Of a DNA stretch of 64,000 nucleotides, positions 43,728-53,052 are shown piece by piece; within the stretch, counting starts at the first letter, position 1, and each line of letters begins with the position of its first letter. This DNA is from Kordia antarctica (GTDB lineage Bacteria; Bacteroidota; Bacteroidia; Flavobacteriales; Flavobacteriaceae), in assembly GCF_009901525.1 (NCBI RefSeq), contig NZ_CP019288.1, positions 1,951,501-2,015,500 of the forward strand. Direction: 5' to 3'. The notes beneath the pieces were generated by a model. It saw only the letters and a list, made by a program, of their open reading frames with translations. It had not been told where the DNA came from and made no database searches. The position numbers were made by a program, and so were the translations under genes.

Positions 43728-43887
43728 ATACCTAATAAACTTTAAAATAACAGTTTAAAATCGTTTCTATTTCCTTTCTGTTTCAATATAAAACAGAATC
43801 GTAGCTAAGGCTATGCTTGGGTTTTCTATCTCACATAAAAAAAATATAATTCAATTTTTATCAATCATTTTAAAATTCATTTGGTAT
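43728..43887. repeat. MITE-like dispersed repeat, copy 2 (160 bp)
   Basis: Matches copy 1 at 4169-4331 almost end to end, with the same terminal inverted repeats (ATACCTAATAAACTTTAAAA; right end ATTTTAAAATTCATTTGGTAT). It lies 41 bp upstream of cdaA. No transposase is present. Confidence 0.8.
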
Positions 43888-43927
43888 AATTTGTTATTTT
43901 TACTCCAACCGTATAGCAAAACTCATC

Positions 43928-44710
43928 TTGGATTTCATTGGCTTTTTAAATTTCGGATTATTAGACTTCATCGAAATCATTCTCGTTGCAGTGCTTTTAT
44001 ATTATGTATATAAGCTTGTAAAAGGAACAGCCGCGATTAATATTTTTATTGGAATCGTTATTATTTTTATTGCTTGGAAAGCTACAGAAGCACTAGAAAT
44101 GAAAGTGTTGAGTAATATTTTTGGCGGATTTATTAATGTTGGAATTATTGCGTTGTTTATTGTTTTTCAACAAGAAATTAGAAAGTTTTTGCTAATGGTT
44201 GGTTCTACCAATTTTGCTACGAAGCGTAGTTTTGTAAAGCACTTTCGATTTTTGAAACAAGATGCCAATACAGAAACTGATATTGAATCAATTGTGGAAG
44301 CTTGCGCAAAAATGGCAACGACAAAAACGGGCGCTATTATTGTGATTGAACGCAATAATTCCTTAGATTTTGTAAAAGATTCTGGCGATACTATGGGAAT
44401 GGATGTGAATATTCCGACCTTAGAAAGTATCTTTTTTAAAAATAGTCCGCTACACGATGGTGCTATTATTATTGAAGGAAATCGGGTGACTGCCACACGC
44501 GTTATTTTGCCTGTTTCTAAAGAAACTACCATTCCGCAACGTTTTGGTTTGCGTCACAGAGCTGCCGTAGGAATTACCGAAAAGACAGATGCTTTGGTCT
44601 TAGTTGTTTCAGAAGAAACTGGACAGATTTCTTATATCCGCGATGGCGAATTTGTCTTGTATGAAGATCTTACCATACTTCAAGATATGCTTAAAAATGA
44701 TTTGAATTAA
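43928..44710 (+). CDS. cdaA: Diadenylate cyclase CdaA
   Basis: A 260-aa membrane-bound cyclic-di-AMP synthase. Three N-terminal helices (residues about 10-80) are followed by the DAC domain with SPLHDGAIIIEG (DGA) and RFGLRHRAAVGITEKTDAL (RHR), the two catalytic motifs. The start is a TTG at 43928, giving the usual family N-terminus MDFIGFLNFGLLDFIE. The folP-cdaA pairing is usual in related genomes, but here the two are separated by an insertion and the MITE-like repeat. Confidence 0.94.
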   Translation: MDFIGFLNFGLLDFIEIILVAVLLYYVYKLVKGTAAINIFIGIVIIFIAWKATEALEMKVLSNIFGGFINVGIIALFIVFQQEIRKFLLMVGSTNFATKRSFVKHFRFLKQDANTETDIESIVEACAKMATTKTGAIIVIERNNSLDFVKDSGDTMGMDVNIPTLESIFFKNSPLHDGAIIIEGNRVTATRVILPVSKETTIPQRFGLRHRAAVGITEKTDALVLVVSEETGQISYIRDGEFVLYEDLTILQDMLKNDLN

Positions 44711-44785
44711 GTATATTTTAGATCGCATTTTTATATAATCGAAGCTTATAGAACCTAAAACAGATTCCTCGTAAATACTAATTAT

Positions 44786-45565
44786 ATGCAATGCAAAAAC
44801 TGTGAATATAAACTAGAAACTTCTACTAAATTCTGTGCAAATTGTGGTGCAAAAGTCATTCATAAACGATTGACATTAAGAAATTTGAGCAGTGAGTTTT
44901 CGGAGCGTTTTTTGAATTACGATAATACCTTGCTAAAAACCGTGCGACATATGTTTACACAACCCGAAGTTGTGATTGACGGTTTTATAAATGGAACGCG
45001 GAAGAAATATTTGAATCCTTTTAATTTCTTTTTAGTGAGTTTAGCAATTACTGGATTGTACAATTTCTTGTATAAATCATTTTTATTGGAAGAGACAATT
45101 GCTTTCTATGAGAATTCATTTATGAGCTTTAATTTAGATGATACTGCTTCTGCCAATAGCATGAATGGTTTTAACTTTTTCTTGGAATACTTTAATTTAT
45201 TTGCGTTTGCCGCGATACCAATTATTGCGCTAGTTACAAAAATTACGTTTTGGAATTATAAAAAACACAACTTCACCGAGCATATAATTATTAATCTGTA
45301 TGCTGTTTCTCAGTATCAACTCGTCGTTTATACAGTATCAATTCCATTGTTGTTTTTATCTGTAGAAGCGCAAACAATGATAGGTTTTTTGTTTTTAGTA
45401 AGCTTTGTGTTTTATTTTTTCTATCTGTTTGTTAGAATGTATAAACTTACTGGAAAGCAGTTAGTATTTAAGATGATTAGATTTTTTTGTATTGGACTCG
45501 TGTTTCTAATTTTATTTTTTATTGTAGCTATACTAATTGGCTTTTTATCTAAAGTATATGGTTGA
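44786..45565 (+). CDS. DUF3667 membrane protein with N-terminal zinc ribbon
   Basis: A 259-aa protein. Two CxxC pairs at the N-terminus (CKNCEYKL, FCANCGAK) form a zinc ribbon. The DUF3667 segment follows (NLSSEFSERFLNYDNTLLKT, HMFTQPEVVIDGFINGTRKK, YLNPFNFFLVSLAI). Four to five hydrophobic helices fill residues 90-255. Function unknown. Family members are inner-membrane proteins of Bacteroidota. It follows cdaA by 75 bp on the same strand and may be co-transcribed. Confidence 0.85.
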   Translation: MQCKNCEYKLETSTKFCANCGAKVIHKRLTLRNLSSEFSERFLNYDNTLLKTVRHMFTQPEVVIDGFINGTRKKYLNPFNFFLVSLAITGLYNFLYKSFLLEETIAFYENSFMSFNLDDTASANSMNGFNFFLEYFNLFAFAAIPIIALVTKITFWNYKKHNFTEHIIINLYAVSQYQLVVYTVSIPLLFLSVEAQTMIGFLFLVSFVFYFFYLFVRMYKLTGKQLVFKMIRFFCIGLVFLILFFIVAILIGFLSKVYG

Positions 45566-45582
45566 ATCTAGCTGAAAAAAAG

Positions 45583-47349
45583 TTAAGCCGTTTCCTGCTG
45601 AATGAATTGTACTTCGTACAGATTTCTGTAATATCCTTTTTCTATTTGAAGTAATTCGGTATGCGAACCTTGCTCTACAATGTTTCCTGCGTCCATTACG
45701 ATAATTGTATCTGCTTTTTTGATGGTTGCCAATCTGTGTGCAATGACAATAGAAGTTCGCCCTTTTGTAATGGTATCTGTTGCGTTTTGAATGAGTTGTT
45801 CCGAATACGAATCTACCGAAGAAGTTGCTTCATCCAAAATTAAAATTCTAGGATTTGTCACGTATGCACGTAAAAACGAAATTAATTGTCGTTGTCCCGA
45901 AGAAAGCATTCCGCCACGTTCTTTTACGTTGTAATCGTAATTATTTGGCAAACTCATGATGAAGTCATGCACACCAATTTGCTTTGCTGCTTTTATGACA
46001 GTTTCACGCGTAATCGCAGGATTTTCTAGTGTTATATTGTTGAGAATTGTATCAGCAAACATAAATACATCTTGTAATACGACTGCTATTTTAGCACGCA
46101 ATGCCGCTAGTTTTACTTCTTCAATATTAATATCATCAATATAAATTGTCCCTGAGTCAATTTCGTAGAAACGATTTAATAAGTTTATAATCGTAGATTT
46201 CCCTGCGCCAGTTGCGCCAACAATTGCCACAGTTTGACCTTGTTTTACTTCAAAAGAAATTCCGTGCAATACTTCTTCATCTTCCACATACGAGAAATGC
46301 ACATCTTTAAATGTTATATTCCCTTTGATATCGATGGACGATAATTTTCCATCGTCTTCAATCTTACTTTCTGTATCCAGAATTGAAAATACGCGTCCTG
46401 CAGCAACCATTCCCATTTGCAAGGTGTTGAATTTGTCTGCAATTTGACGTAATGGTCTGAATAACATTCCAATCATCATAATGAATGCTAAAATTTCTCC
46501 AACATCTACAGTGTCACTTGTCGCAGCCATTAATCCGCCATACCAAACTACCAAACCAACAGCTACCGCATTTGCCAATTCTGGAATCGGGAAAAATATA
46601 GAATTATACCAAACCGTTTTTAACCAACCTTGCTTGTGCTTTTCGTTGATACTTTTGAAGTTCTTATATTCGGTTTCTTCTCTTGAGAATAATTGTACAA
46701 TTTTCATTCCTGTGACACGTTCTTGCACAAAGGAATTTAGATTTGAAATTTGCGCGCGTACTTCTTCAAACGCAGATTTCATTGCTTTTTGGAATACACG
46801 CGTCGCATAGATTATCAACGGAAGTATCGCAAAAACAATTAACGATAATTTCCAACTCATCCACAACATAACGCCCATTACGACGAGCATTTTTAGTAAA
46901 TCGGCAATGATAACAAATAATCCTTGACTGAAGATACTTGCAATGGTTTCAATGTCACTTACAGCTCTAGTAACCAAACGTCCAACTGAAGATTTATCAT
47001 AATATGCCATTTTAAAATTTAGCATATGATTGAATAGTTTTTGTCTAATATCTTTGATAATACTTTGCCCAAGCCAGTTTGCATAGAATACAAATAGAAA
47101 CTGAAATATTACTTCTAAGATTAAAAATCCTAGCATGAATAACACGTAAATTAAGAGTCCGTGTTTGTCTTTGGTTAAGATGTAATCGTCTACTGTGATT
47201 TTTAGTAAAATTGGGCGTGCAATTGCAAATACAGACAATAATATTGCTGCAATTGCTACAAAATATAAGGTAAGTTTGTACGGGTTTGTATAGAACAGTA
47301 ATCTTTTAAAAAGACTGACATCGAATACTTTTCCAGTTACTTTAGCCAT
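45583..47349 (-). CDS. MsbA-like ABC exporter (permease-ATPase fusion)
   Basis: A 588-aa half transporter. Six helices (residues about 20-310) precede the ATPase. Walker A is [16 protein letters not shown], the signature is MLSSGQRQ, Walker B is [12 protein letters not shown] and the switch His is in IVIAHRLA. This is the MdlB/MsbA type, exporting lipids or drugs. The signature reads LSSGQ rather than LSGGQ. Its start overlaps the truA stop by 8 bp, so the pair is co-transcribed. Confidence 0.92.
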   Translation of the reverse strand: MAKVTGKVFDVSLFKRLLFYTNPYKLTLYFVAIAAILLSVFAIARPILLKITVDDYILTKDKHGLLIYVLFMLGFLILEVIFQFLFVFYANWLGQSIIKDIRQKLFNHMLNFKMAYYDKSSVGRLVTRAVSDIETIASIFSQGLFVIIADLLKMLVVMGVMLWMSWKLSLIVFAILPLIIYATRVFQKAMKSAFEEVRAQISNLNSFVQERVTGMKIVQLFSREETEYKNFKSINEKHKQGWLKTVWYNSIFFPIPELANAVAVGLVVWYGGLMAATSDTVDVGEILAFIMMIGMLFRPLRQIADKFNTLQMGMVAAGRVFSILDTESKIEDDGKLSSIDIKGNITFKDVHFSYVEDEEVLHGISFEVKQGQTVAIVGATGAGKSTIINLLNRFYEIDSGTIYIDDINIEEVKLAALRAKIAVVLQDVFMFADTILNNITLENPAITRETVIKAAKQIGVHDFIMSLPNNYDYNVKERGGMLSSGQRQLISFLRAYVTNPRILILDEATSSVDSYSEQLIQNATDTITKGRTSIVIAHRLATIKKADTIIVMDAGNIVEQGSHTELLQIEKGYYRNLYEVQFIQQETA

Positions 47350-48094
47350 GTGTTGTAAATATTTCTGCAGGATAGGTTACAGCCGTTAAATATAACGCTT
47401 TTCCTGGCACCGAAGTTCCTGCCTTGTTTCGATCTCTCGATTCTATTATTTGTTTAAATTCTTCTATGGATTTTTTCTTCAATCCTACTTCTAGCAATGT
47501 TCCAACGATGGCTCTGACCATATTTCTGAGAAAACGATCGGCTGTAATTGTGAATATTAATACTTCATTTTGTTGTTCCCAAATTGCTTTTTCTATTTGA
47601 CAGATATATGTTTTGACATCTGTATGCGTTTTGGAGAAACTCTTGAAATCTTCGTATTCAAAGAGTGTTTTTGCCGCAGCATTCATCAAATTGACATCTA
47701 GTTTTTTATAGATTAAATGTGCTGATTGATTGTGAAACGGGTTTTTCTCGGTGACAATCCAATATTCGTACGTTCTTCCAGTTGCGTGAAATCGTGCATG
47801 TGCGTCTTCTTTTACAGAGTGAATTCCGCAAATAGCGATATCATTCGGCAAAAACGAATTGAGTTTTCCTGTTATTTCTGAAGCATTAAATTGTAATTCT
47901 GTGTCAAAATGCGCATACATTTGTTTTGCATGAACGCCAGCATCTGTTCGTCCTGCGCCTAAAACCGATATTTTTGATCGCAATAACGTAGTTAATGCTT
48001 TTTCGAGAACTTCTTGTACCGAAATAGCGTTTGGCTGATTTTGCCAACCGTGATATTTTTCGCCATTATAAGAAAGTTCAATGAAGTATCTCAA
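47342..48094 (-). CDS. truA: tRNA pseudouridine(38-40) synthase TruA
   Basis: A 250-aa enzyme. The catalytic Asp is in [15 protein letters not shown], with [20 protein letters not shown] at the N-terminus and [18 protein letters not shown] at the C-terminal end. It modifies positions 38-40 in the tRNA anticodon arm. It is co-transcribed with the ABC exporter downstream. Confidence 0.95.
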   Translation of the reverse strand: MRYFIELSYNGEKYHGWQNQPNAISVQEVLEKALTTLLRSKISVLGAGRTDAGVHAKQMYAHFDTELQFNASEITGKLNSFLPNDIAICGIHSVKEDAHARFHATGRTYEYWIVTEKNPFHNQSAHLIYKKLDVNLMNAAAKTLFEYEDFKSFSKTHTDVKTYICQIEKAIWEQQNEVLIFTITADRFLRNMVRAIVGTLLEVGLKKKSIEEFKQIIESRDRNKAGTSVPGKALYLTAVTYPAEIFTTHG

Positions 48095-48124
48095 GGTAAT
48101 TTTGCTACTTTTGTTTCAGACTGA

Positions 48125-48132
48125 CAAAGATA
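48125..48132 (-). promoter_or_regulatory. -7 box for truA
   Basis: TATCTTTG on the minus strand, about 31-38 nt upstream of the truA ATG, matches TAnnTTTG. Confidence 0.6.
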
Positions 48133-48277
48133 AGTTATAATTCAGTATTTTACTTGCATACAGCATTATTTAAGAAAGTTTTACTCGATAATCGAGATTT
48201 AAATATACTGAAGTTTGGTCCCGAATTTTAAAGGTGAATTTCTTATAAATAGTTCACAGGTTTATCAAAACGATTTT

Positions 48278-48775
48278 ATGAAGAAAATTTTATTACTCTC
48301 AGATACACATAGTTATATTGACGATCAGATTTTGAAGCACGTACAAAATGCCGATGAAGTTTGGCATGCAGGCGATATTGGCGATTTGTCTGTGACAGAT
48401 GCAATTCAGAAATTGAAACCTTTGCGCGGTGTTTATGGAAATATTGATAACGATAAAGCGCGGATGGAATTCCCAGAAAATAATCGGTTTATTTGTGAAG
48501 GTGTTGATGTTTGGATCACACATATTGGCGGTTATCCGAATAGATATAATGTGCGAATTCGCGAAGAAATTCGGCAAAATCCACCAAAGTTATTTATTTG
48601 CGGACATTCACATATTTTGAAAGTCATGTTTGATAAAAAACTAGATTTACTGCACATGAATCCTGGCGCATGCGGAAAACACGGTTTTCATAAAGTGCGG
48701 ACGATGTTGCGCTTTGTGATTGATGGCGATAAAATTAAAGAGTTGGAGATTATTGAATTGGCGAATCGGCATTAA
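48278..48775 (+). CDS. YfcE/MJ0936-family metallophosphoesterase
   Basis: A 165-aa phosphodiesterase. The metal ligands appear in LLLSDTHSYID (DTH), WHAGDIGD, YGNIDNDKA (GN[I]D), THIGGYP, and CGHSHI with HMNPGACG. The usual start (MKKILLLSDTH) is at 48278. Upstream codons in frame are ignored because family members begin here. It hydrolyses phosphodiesters such as bis-pNPP; the native substrate is unknown. Confidence 0.9.
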   Translation: MKKILLLSDTHSYIDDQILKHVQNADEVWHAGDIGDLSVTDAIQKLKPLRGVYGNIDNDKARMEFPENNRFICEGVDVWITHIGGYPNRYNVRIREEIRQNPPKLFICGHSHILKVMFDKKLDLLHMNPGACGKHGFHKVRTMLRFVIDGDKIKELEIIELANRH

Positions 48776-48859
48776 TGGGTTTTGGGTTTTAAAATTTAGA
48801 TCAAAAAAAGAAAATATTCCTAACAATTCAGTTAGTTATTAAGTTTATAGATAAAAAAC

Positions 48860-48867
48860 TATCTTTG
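48860..48867 (+). promoter_or_regulatory. -7 box of toxin-antitoxin pair 1
   Basis: TATCTTTG, 20 nt before the antitoxin ATG at 48887, matches TAnnTTTG. Confidence 0.65.
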
Positions 48868-48886
48868 TTTACTATAAGTTAGGATT

Positions 48887-49114
48887 ATGAATATAGAAGC
48901 CACAAAACTAGAATTAATGCATCTTTTACTGCAAACGCAAAAAGAGAGCCTTTTAAAGAAACTTAAATCTGTTTTTGAAGAAGAACATGTTGATTGGTGG
49001 AATGAAATGTCTGAAAAGGAGCAAGAAGAAATCAAAACAGGTTTAACACAAGCAGATGAAGGTAATTATATAGTCAATGAAACTGTACTGAAACGTTTTG
49101 ATAAATGGCATTAA
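48887..49114 (+). CDS. Antitoxin of type II ParE-like pair 1
   Basis: A 75-aa, acidic and strongly helical protein (LLQTQKESLLKKLKSVFEEE, DEGNYIVNETVLKRFDKW). The C-terminus matches the usual binding segment of flavobacterial RelE/ParE antitoxins (the GNY-VN-E-V segment). The gene overlaps the downstream toxin gene by 10 bp, typical of TA operons. It should bind its own promoter and neutralise the toxin. Confidence 0.75.
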   Translation: MNIEATKLELMHLLLQTQKESLLKKLKSVFEEEHVDWWNEMSEKEQEEIKTGLTQADEGNYIVNETVLKRFDKWH

Positions 49115-49398
49115 AAATTGTTTGGACGCCACAAGCTGAAAATGGATTAAATAAGGTATTAGATTATTTAGAGGAAGAATGGACATTACAGGAAATTCTA
49201 AATTTAGAACAGAATTTAAATGATCTTTTAAATCGAATACGTAAATATCCTCAAATGTGTCCTCAAACTGGAAAATTCCAGCATGTTTACAAAGGTTTGG
49301 TAGATAAGAATAATTACATAATATATAGAATTAAACCTAAGAAACAATTGATCGAAATCATTAATTTCAGAGGAACAAAACAAAAACCTGTAGAATAG
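49105..49398 (+). CDS. ParE/RelE-family toxin, pair 1
   Basis: A 97-aa RelE-superfamily toxin. Features are VWTPQAENGLNKVLDYLEEE, the basic mid part (LLNRIRKYPQMCPQTGKF) and the C-terminal beta strands LVDKNNYIIYRIKPKKQLIE plus IINFRGTKQ. It is likely a gyrase-type or mRNA-cleaving toxin; the family does not say which. Downstream begins a cassette-like region. Confidence 0.82.
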   Translation: MALKIVWTPQAENGLNKVLDYLEEEWTLQEILNLEQNLNDLLNRIRKYPQMCPQTGKFQHVYKGLVDKNNYIIYRIKPKKQLIEIINFRGTKQKPVE

Positions 49399-49399
49399 A

Positions 49400-49519
49400 G
49401 AATTGATATTTGAATTAAATTCAGAAAAGTCAAAAATATTGAGGATTAAACAACCGAATTTTGAAAACGCAAATGAATTTAAAATGGAACCTTTGACTTA
49501 TAAAATAATATTTGAATAA
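49400..49519 (+). pseudogene. Possible remnant coding fragment
   Basis: An open frame with no convincing start reads ELIFELNSEKSKILRIKQPN and ends with TAA at about 49517-49519. It looks like the 3' end of a protein that has lost its beginning. Family not recognised. It may be chance. Confidence 0.35.
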
Positions 49520-49529
49520 AAAAGAACAA

Positions 49530-49668
49530 TTGGCAACACCGTATTAAATTAGCTGCTTGTTTTATAGACTACTCACGAAAATTATCACGGGTTTTCTATT
49601 CGGTTTATATTCGCTAAATTACGTGCTTCACCACGCAACTAACTATACACAAAAACGTTAGCATGCAT
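49530..49668. other. Cassette-boundary (attC-like) structured element
   Basis: The segment runs from GGCAACACCGTATTAAATTA (49532) to ACGTTAGCATGC. It contains GAAAATTATCACGGGTTTTC, a small hairpin, and ACGTGCTTCACCACGCAACT. The layout (GGCAAC at the left, GTTAGC at the right, imperfect pairing between, gene start 18 nt after the right core) resembles an integron attC or similar boundary. From memory, comparable sequences occur before small accessory genes in other Flavobacteriaceae. Confidence 0.5.
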
Positions 49669-49675
49669 TACAAGA

Positions 49676-50113
49676 ATGAGAGAAACTATAAAATATCTAA
49701 GTTTAATTAATGTCATAGGACTTTCAATTGTTTCTATCTCTTTGTTTTTATTCATATTGATAAAACCATTTGCCTGGGATGAATTATTAATTGGACTAAA
49801 TCTCCTGATTAGTATCCCTTTTATAGTATCTGGAATAATAACTCTTAAGAATATTGAAAATCCGAATGAACGGAAAATTCAAAATACTCTAATCGCGGTT
49901 TTTCTTATTCTTTGGCTACCTAGTATAGGTCTTCCTTTTACTTATGAAATTGGAGGACTTTTAATCTGTTTAACGATATTTGGATTCGGGTTTTGGGGAA
50001 TACTAAAAGTAAAGAACGTGATGAATAAGATGATTTTCATAAATATGGTTGGAATGTTCTTTTTAATTATGAACTCTTTAATTGTTTTCGGAATTATTAG
50101 TGGAAAAATATAA
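49676..50113 (+). CDS. Four-helix membrane protein in cassette-like unit
   Basis: A 145-aa protein with about four hydrophobic helices: INVIGLSIVSISLFLFILI, LLISIPFIVSGIITL, TLIAVFLILWLPSIGL and MVGMFFLIMNSLIVFGII. Charged loops such as ENPNERKIQN separate them. No family is recognised. Its ATG lies 18 nt after the attC-like boundary, and another AACGTT (50129-50134) follows 16 nt after its stop, so it is the sole gene of a 470-bp unit between two TA pairs. Confidence 0.65.
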   Translation: MRETIKYLSLINVIGLSIVSISLFLFILIKPFAWDELLIGLNLLISIPFIVSGIITLKNIENPNERKIQNTLIAVFLILWLPSIGLPFTYEIGGLLICLTIFGFGFWGILKVKNVMNKMIFINMVGMFFLIMNSLIVFGIISGKI

Positions 50114-50192
50114 AAATTACACACCAACAACGTTCTAAATATTAGTAAAAAAAGAACTCATTTAAAAAAATAAAGTTTAAACTCTTTTTTTG

Positions 50193-50200
50193 TATTTTTG
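50193..50200 (+). promoter_or_regulatory. -7 box of toxin-antitoxin pair 2
   Basis: TATTTTTG, 17 nt before the antitoxin ATG at 50217, matches TAnnTTTG. Confidence 0.65.
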
Positions 50201-50216
50201 TTTAAAACAGAATATT

Positions 50217-50435
50217 ATGCGCACTATACAGCTAAAAATTAACGATAAGGTTTATGATAAATTTATATGGTTATTAAGCAAATTCAATAAAGAAGAAATT
50301 GAAATTGTAAGTGATGCTTCTGATTTTACAGCGACACAAAATTATTTACATAACGAATTAAATGAAATTGAAAGTGGAAAAGCCAATTTCATATCTCAGC
50401 AGGATTTTGAAGATAGATTGAATGAAATAGTTTAA
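50217..50435 (+). CDS. Antitoxin of type II RelE/ParE-like pair 2
   Basis: A 72-aa antitoxin, ATG at 50217. The N-terminus (MRTIQLKINDKVYDKFIWLL) reads as a small DNA-binding or dimerisation fold and the acidic C-terminus (NEIESGKANFISQQDFEDRL) as the toxin-binding tail. The toxin gene starts 8 bp after its stop. It is unlike pair 1 in sequence, so the two pairs are not recent duplicates. Confidence 0.72.
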   Translation: MRTIQLKINDKVYDKFIWLLSKFNKEEIEIVSDASDFTATQNYLHNELNEIESGKANFISQQDFEDRLNEIV

Positions 50436-50443
50436 GTTTTTCC

Positions 50444-50725
50444 ATGAAAATCATATATAAAGATACTTTTGTTGAAAGATTTGAAAAACAATTAAAATAT
50501 ATTGCAAAGAATAATCCAAAATCTGCAAGAAAGCTAAAGTCTGAGTTACTACAACGAATTAAAAGTATACCTGAAAACCCATATTTATTCCGAAAATCAA
50601 TCTACTTTGAAAATGATTCAATAAGAGATTTAGTTCATAAAGGATATACAATAGTATTTAGAATACATGAAAATCAAATTGAACTTTTTGGATTCATTAG
50701 ATTTCAAGAAAAACCAACTGACTAG
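50444..50725 (+). CDS. RelE/ParE-family toxin, pair 2
   Basis: A 93-aa RelE-like toxin: KDTFVERFEKQLKYIAKNNP, SELLQRIKSIPENPYLFRKS, RDLVHKGYTIVFRIHENQIE, FGFIRFQEKP. The KGYTIVFRI and FGFIRFQ strands give the typical core. It follows its antitoxin by 8 bp. Confidence 0.8.
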   Translation: MKIIYKDTFVERFEKQLKYIAKNNPKSARKLKSELLQRIKSIPENPYLFRKSIYFENDSIRDLVHKGYTIVFRIHENQIELFGFIRFQEKPTD

Positions 50726-50825
50726 AAAATTACTATTTTACAACTAAAATTAACGCTACAAAAGTCAATTAAAAGCATCGAGTTCATTTTATAAAACTAT
50801 TTTAGATTTCTTATGATTAAATTAA

Positions 50826-51371
50826 TTAAGAAAAATCAATTTCCTCCGCCATAATTCGCAAAACATCTGATCGGTTTACCATTGTTAAGACCTTTGTCAT
50901 ACTCGCTTTGAGTTGCTCGTGACTTTTAAACATTTCAAAAATTCCCATGATATACGTATTGAAATCTATATTGGCTTCATAGCGAATCATGCCTGCTTGT
51001 TTTGCCAATTGTAATAATTGCGCAACAATTTCTCGTGCTTGTTCTACTTTAAATTCTATAGGCTCTAAAACCGAATGCAACACACTTTGCGCTGGATATA
51101 ATATGGTAGAAGCTACATATAATTGTTCTTTTCGTTTGGACGAATTTTTCTCAGAGGATAACAAAGGAGTCATGAGTTGACTCCTGAATCCTGCTATCTC
51201 TGAACATTGTGCGTAGTTGTATGTTTTTAAGAATTCTTCTGATTCTTGTAACCATTTTGTGAGTTCCGCAATGAAGTGCATATCTTTTTCTCCTAGTTTA
51301 TCTGCTAATTTTGGAACTTGAAACAAAAGGTTTTTACATTTTTCTACGATATCTACTAAAGATTTGTTCAT
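50826..51371 (-). CDS. Uncharacterised helical protein, DUF2589 operon
   Basis: A 181-aa cytoplasmic, mostly alpha-helical protein that I do not recognise. Blocks such as LLFQVPKLADKLGEKDMHFI, LTKWLQESEEFLKTYNYAQC and VLEPIEFKVEQAREIVAQLL suggest a helical bundle. There is no signal peptide. It is the third gene of a minus-strand operon with two DUF2589-type proteins, 30 bp after the previous stop. Role unknown. Confidence 0.7.
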   Translation of the reverse strand: MNKSLVDIVEKCKNLLFQVPKLADKLGEKDMHFIAELTKWLQESEEFLKTYNYAQCSEIAGFRSQLMTPLLSSEKNSSKRKEQLYVASTILYPAQSVLHSVLEPIEFKVEQAREIVAQLLQLAKQAGMIRYEANIDFNTYIMGIFEMFKSHEQLKASMTKVLTMVNRSDVLRIMAEEIDFS

Positions 51372-51401
51372 GGGTATTGTTTTACATTTTTTCTCTGAAT
51401 G

Positions 51402-52175
51402 CTACTCTGGTGACAATGTTGATCTGCTTGTACCATCTTCGTTTTCAATAGTATGCCATTCCATACTTTCTTCTAGGACGGTCATTTTAATGAACACCAT
51501 ATTTTCTGTTTTCTGCTCTCTAAGTCTACTTGCTTCTACAATTACATTCGCGTTTTCAATGTTTCGTTGCATTTCTTTTGCTTTGACTTCTGGCTGTAAT
51601 CGCGTTAAGATTTTCTGACTCATTGCATCTCTTGAAATAGTTGTCGCCTCTTTTGCTGCTTTCGCTTTTTTAGAGGTAGCTCCAGCCAATGTTGATGCTG
51701 ATGCTGATGCCGATGTGGAAGTTGATGTTGACAGAGAAGGCGTTTTTATTTCAAGTGCTTGACCTGAAACTTTGTCTGAAAATTGTTGTAATGCAACTTG
51801 AATATTTTCACCTGCTTTTAAACGTGTTTCCAGTAAATCAGCCTCCATATATAACATTTTTCTTAGTTGAAGAGATGATGTTCTGTCAAAACTTCTTACT
51901 TGATATACGTTTGTTAGTTCGTCATACGCTTTCGACACAAAATCTTTATTATCAATTGGTTGATAATCTCTTGGCTCTGTGGTTTCCACGTGATCTATCG
52001 CCACAGGAATCGTAAATTCTACATTTTGCATTTTCATTCGAGGAATTGAAAAATGTTTTAATAAACGATGCTGTGCATATTGTTCAGCAATGTTGGCGGA
52101 TTCAATATCCGCCAATACTCTTGCTTGATTTACACTAGCGACTAATGTCCCTAAATAATCTTGTAAATTTGCCAT
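51402..52175 (-). CDS. DUF2589-partner protein
   Basis: A 257-aa protein, ATG at 52175 (MANLQDYLGTLVASVNQARV); earlier in-frame codons precede the gap after the DUF2589 gene. It shares features with the DUF2589 group (LVASVNQARVLADIES early, VEFTIPVAIDHVET mid) and has a Ser/Thr/Ala microsatellite-encoded linker (STSTSTSASASAS, near 51680-51725). The C-terminal strand region (ENMVFIKMTVLEESMEWHTI) ends the protein. Not secreted by signal peptide. Function unknown. Confidence 0.72.
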   Translation of the reverse strand: MANLQDYLGTLVASVNQARVLADIESANIAEQYAQHRLLKHFSIPRMKMQNVEFTIPVAIDHVETTEPRDYQPIDNKDFVSKAYDELTNVYQVRSFDRTSSLQLRKMLYMEADLLETRLKAGENIQVALQQFSDKVSGQALEIKTPSLSTSTSTSASASASTLAGATSKKAKAAKEATTISRDAMSQKILTRLQPEVKAKEMQRNIENANVIVEASRLREQKTENMVFIKMTVLEESMEWHTIENEDGTSRSTLSPE

Positions 52176-52194
52176 TGTTTTTTTTCCTATTAAA

Positions 52195-53052
52195 TTAAGC
52201 TGCTGGTATTGCAGTTGGAGTTGAAACAATTGCATTTTCTAAAATTCCTAACAGTTTTTCCATTCCTGCCGGCATTTCATCTTGAACAGCTCTTACGTGT
52301 ACTGCCATAGAATATGTTTTTTCTATGTTGAATCCTTGTTGCGATTTACGCTTATAGGATGCAGATACACTTAATTTTGCTGATCCGCCTGGCCAACGTT
52401 GTTTTACTGTTAAATCTCCTTTGATACCAAACTCAGTTTCTACATTTCTAGATTCTACTGAATTAATTTTCGCGTTGAAATCTACTGTAGTTTCATCAAT
52501 ACGAATAAAAGGAATTGGTAACATTGTTAAGATTGGCACTTCAATTCTCATTTCTTGAAATTGTGCTGCTTTTGCTTCTTCTGCTCCTACGGCAACAGTC
52601 GCTGTCGCTGTTGTTACACCTGTGTCTGCTGCATTTGGAGTAATCGCAATTGTTGTTCCTGTTGAAGGATAACCACTTCCAGGATTATCTACCTCAATAC
52701 GATCAATTCCTCCAGAAGGAGTCAAATAAGCCGTTCCTGTAGATCCAGCTCCACCAGTACCAGAAATTGCAACAGTTGGCGCAACAGTATATCCGCTTCC
52801 CGCTGCTGTTACATTCACAGCAATAACTTGCCCTTCATTTCCTTCTCGGTACGGAGCTACTTGTTTTGGATATTTAAAAGACACATATATTGGTTCTTTG
52901 TCTTCTGTGAATCCTACTTTTTGGATAAAGTCTACGGAACTCATTGATGCTTGCGCTTGCGCGTTCACAACTGAGATTAATGGACCTCCAATCATAGATT
53001 CAAAATCGATACTCGCCAGTTCTTGTCCTGGGTTATATTTTGATAAACTCAT
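52195..53052 (-). CDS. DUF2589 protein with inserted GSGY repeats
   Basis: A 285-aa protein, first in its operon. Residues 1-70 and 158-285 are DUF2589 (ISVVNAQAQASMSSVDFIQK; IEVPILTMLPIPFIRIDETT; VDFNAKINSVESRNVETEFG). Residues about 75-157 are an insertion with two GSGY-type repeats (AAGSGYTVAPTVAISG and NPGSGYPSTGTTIAI), a pattern otherwise frequent in phage and virion structural proteins. DUF2589 proteins have no established function. No signal peptide is present, so the products are cytoplasmic or leave by a non-Sec route. Confidence 0.8.
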   Translation of the reverse strand: MSLSKYNPGQELASIDFESMIGGPLISVVNAQAQASMSSVDFIQKVGFTEDKEPIYVSFKYPKQVAPYREGNEGQVIAVNVTAAGSGYTVAPTVAISGTGGAGSTGTAYLTPSGGIDRIEVDNPGSGYPSTGTTIAITPNAADTGVTTATATVAVGAEEAKAAQFQEMRIEVPILTMLPIPFIRIDETTVDFNAKINSVESRNVETEFGIKGDLTVKQRWPGGSAKLSVSASYKRKSQQGFNIEKTYSMAVHVRAVQDEMPAGMEKLLGILENAIVSTPTAIPAA

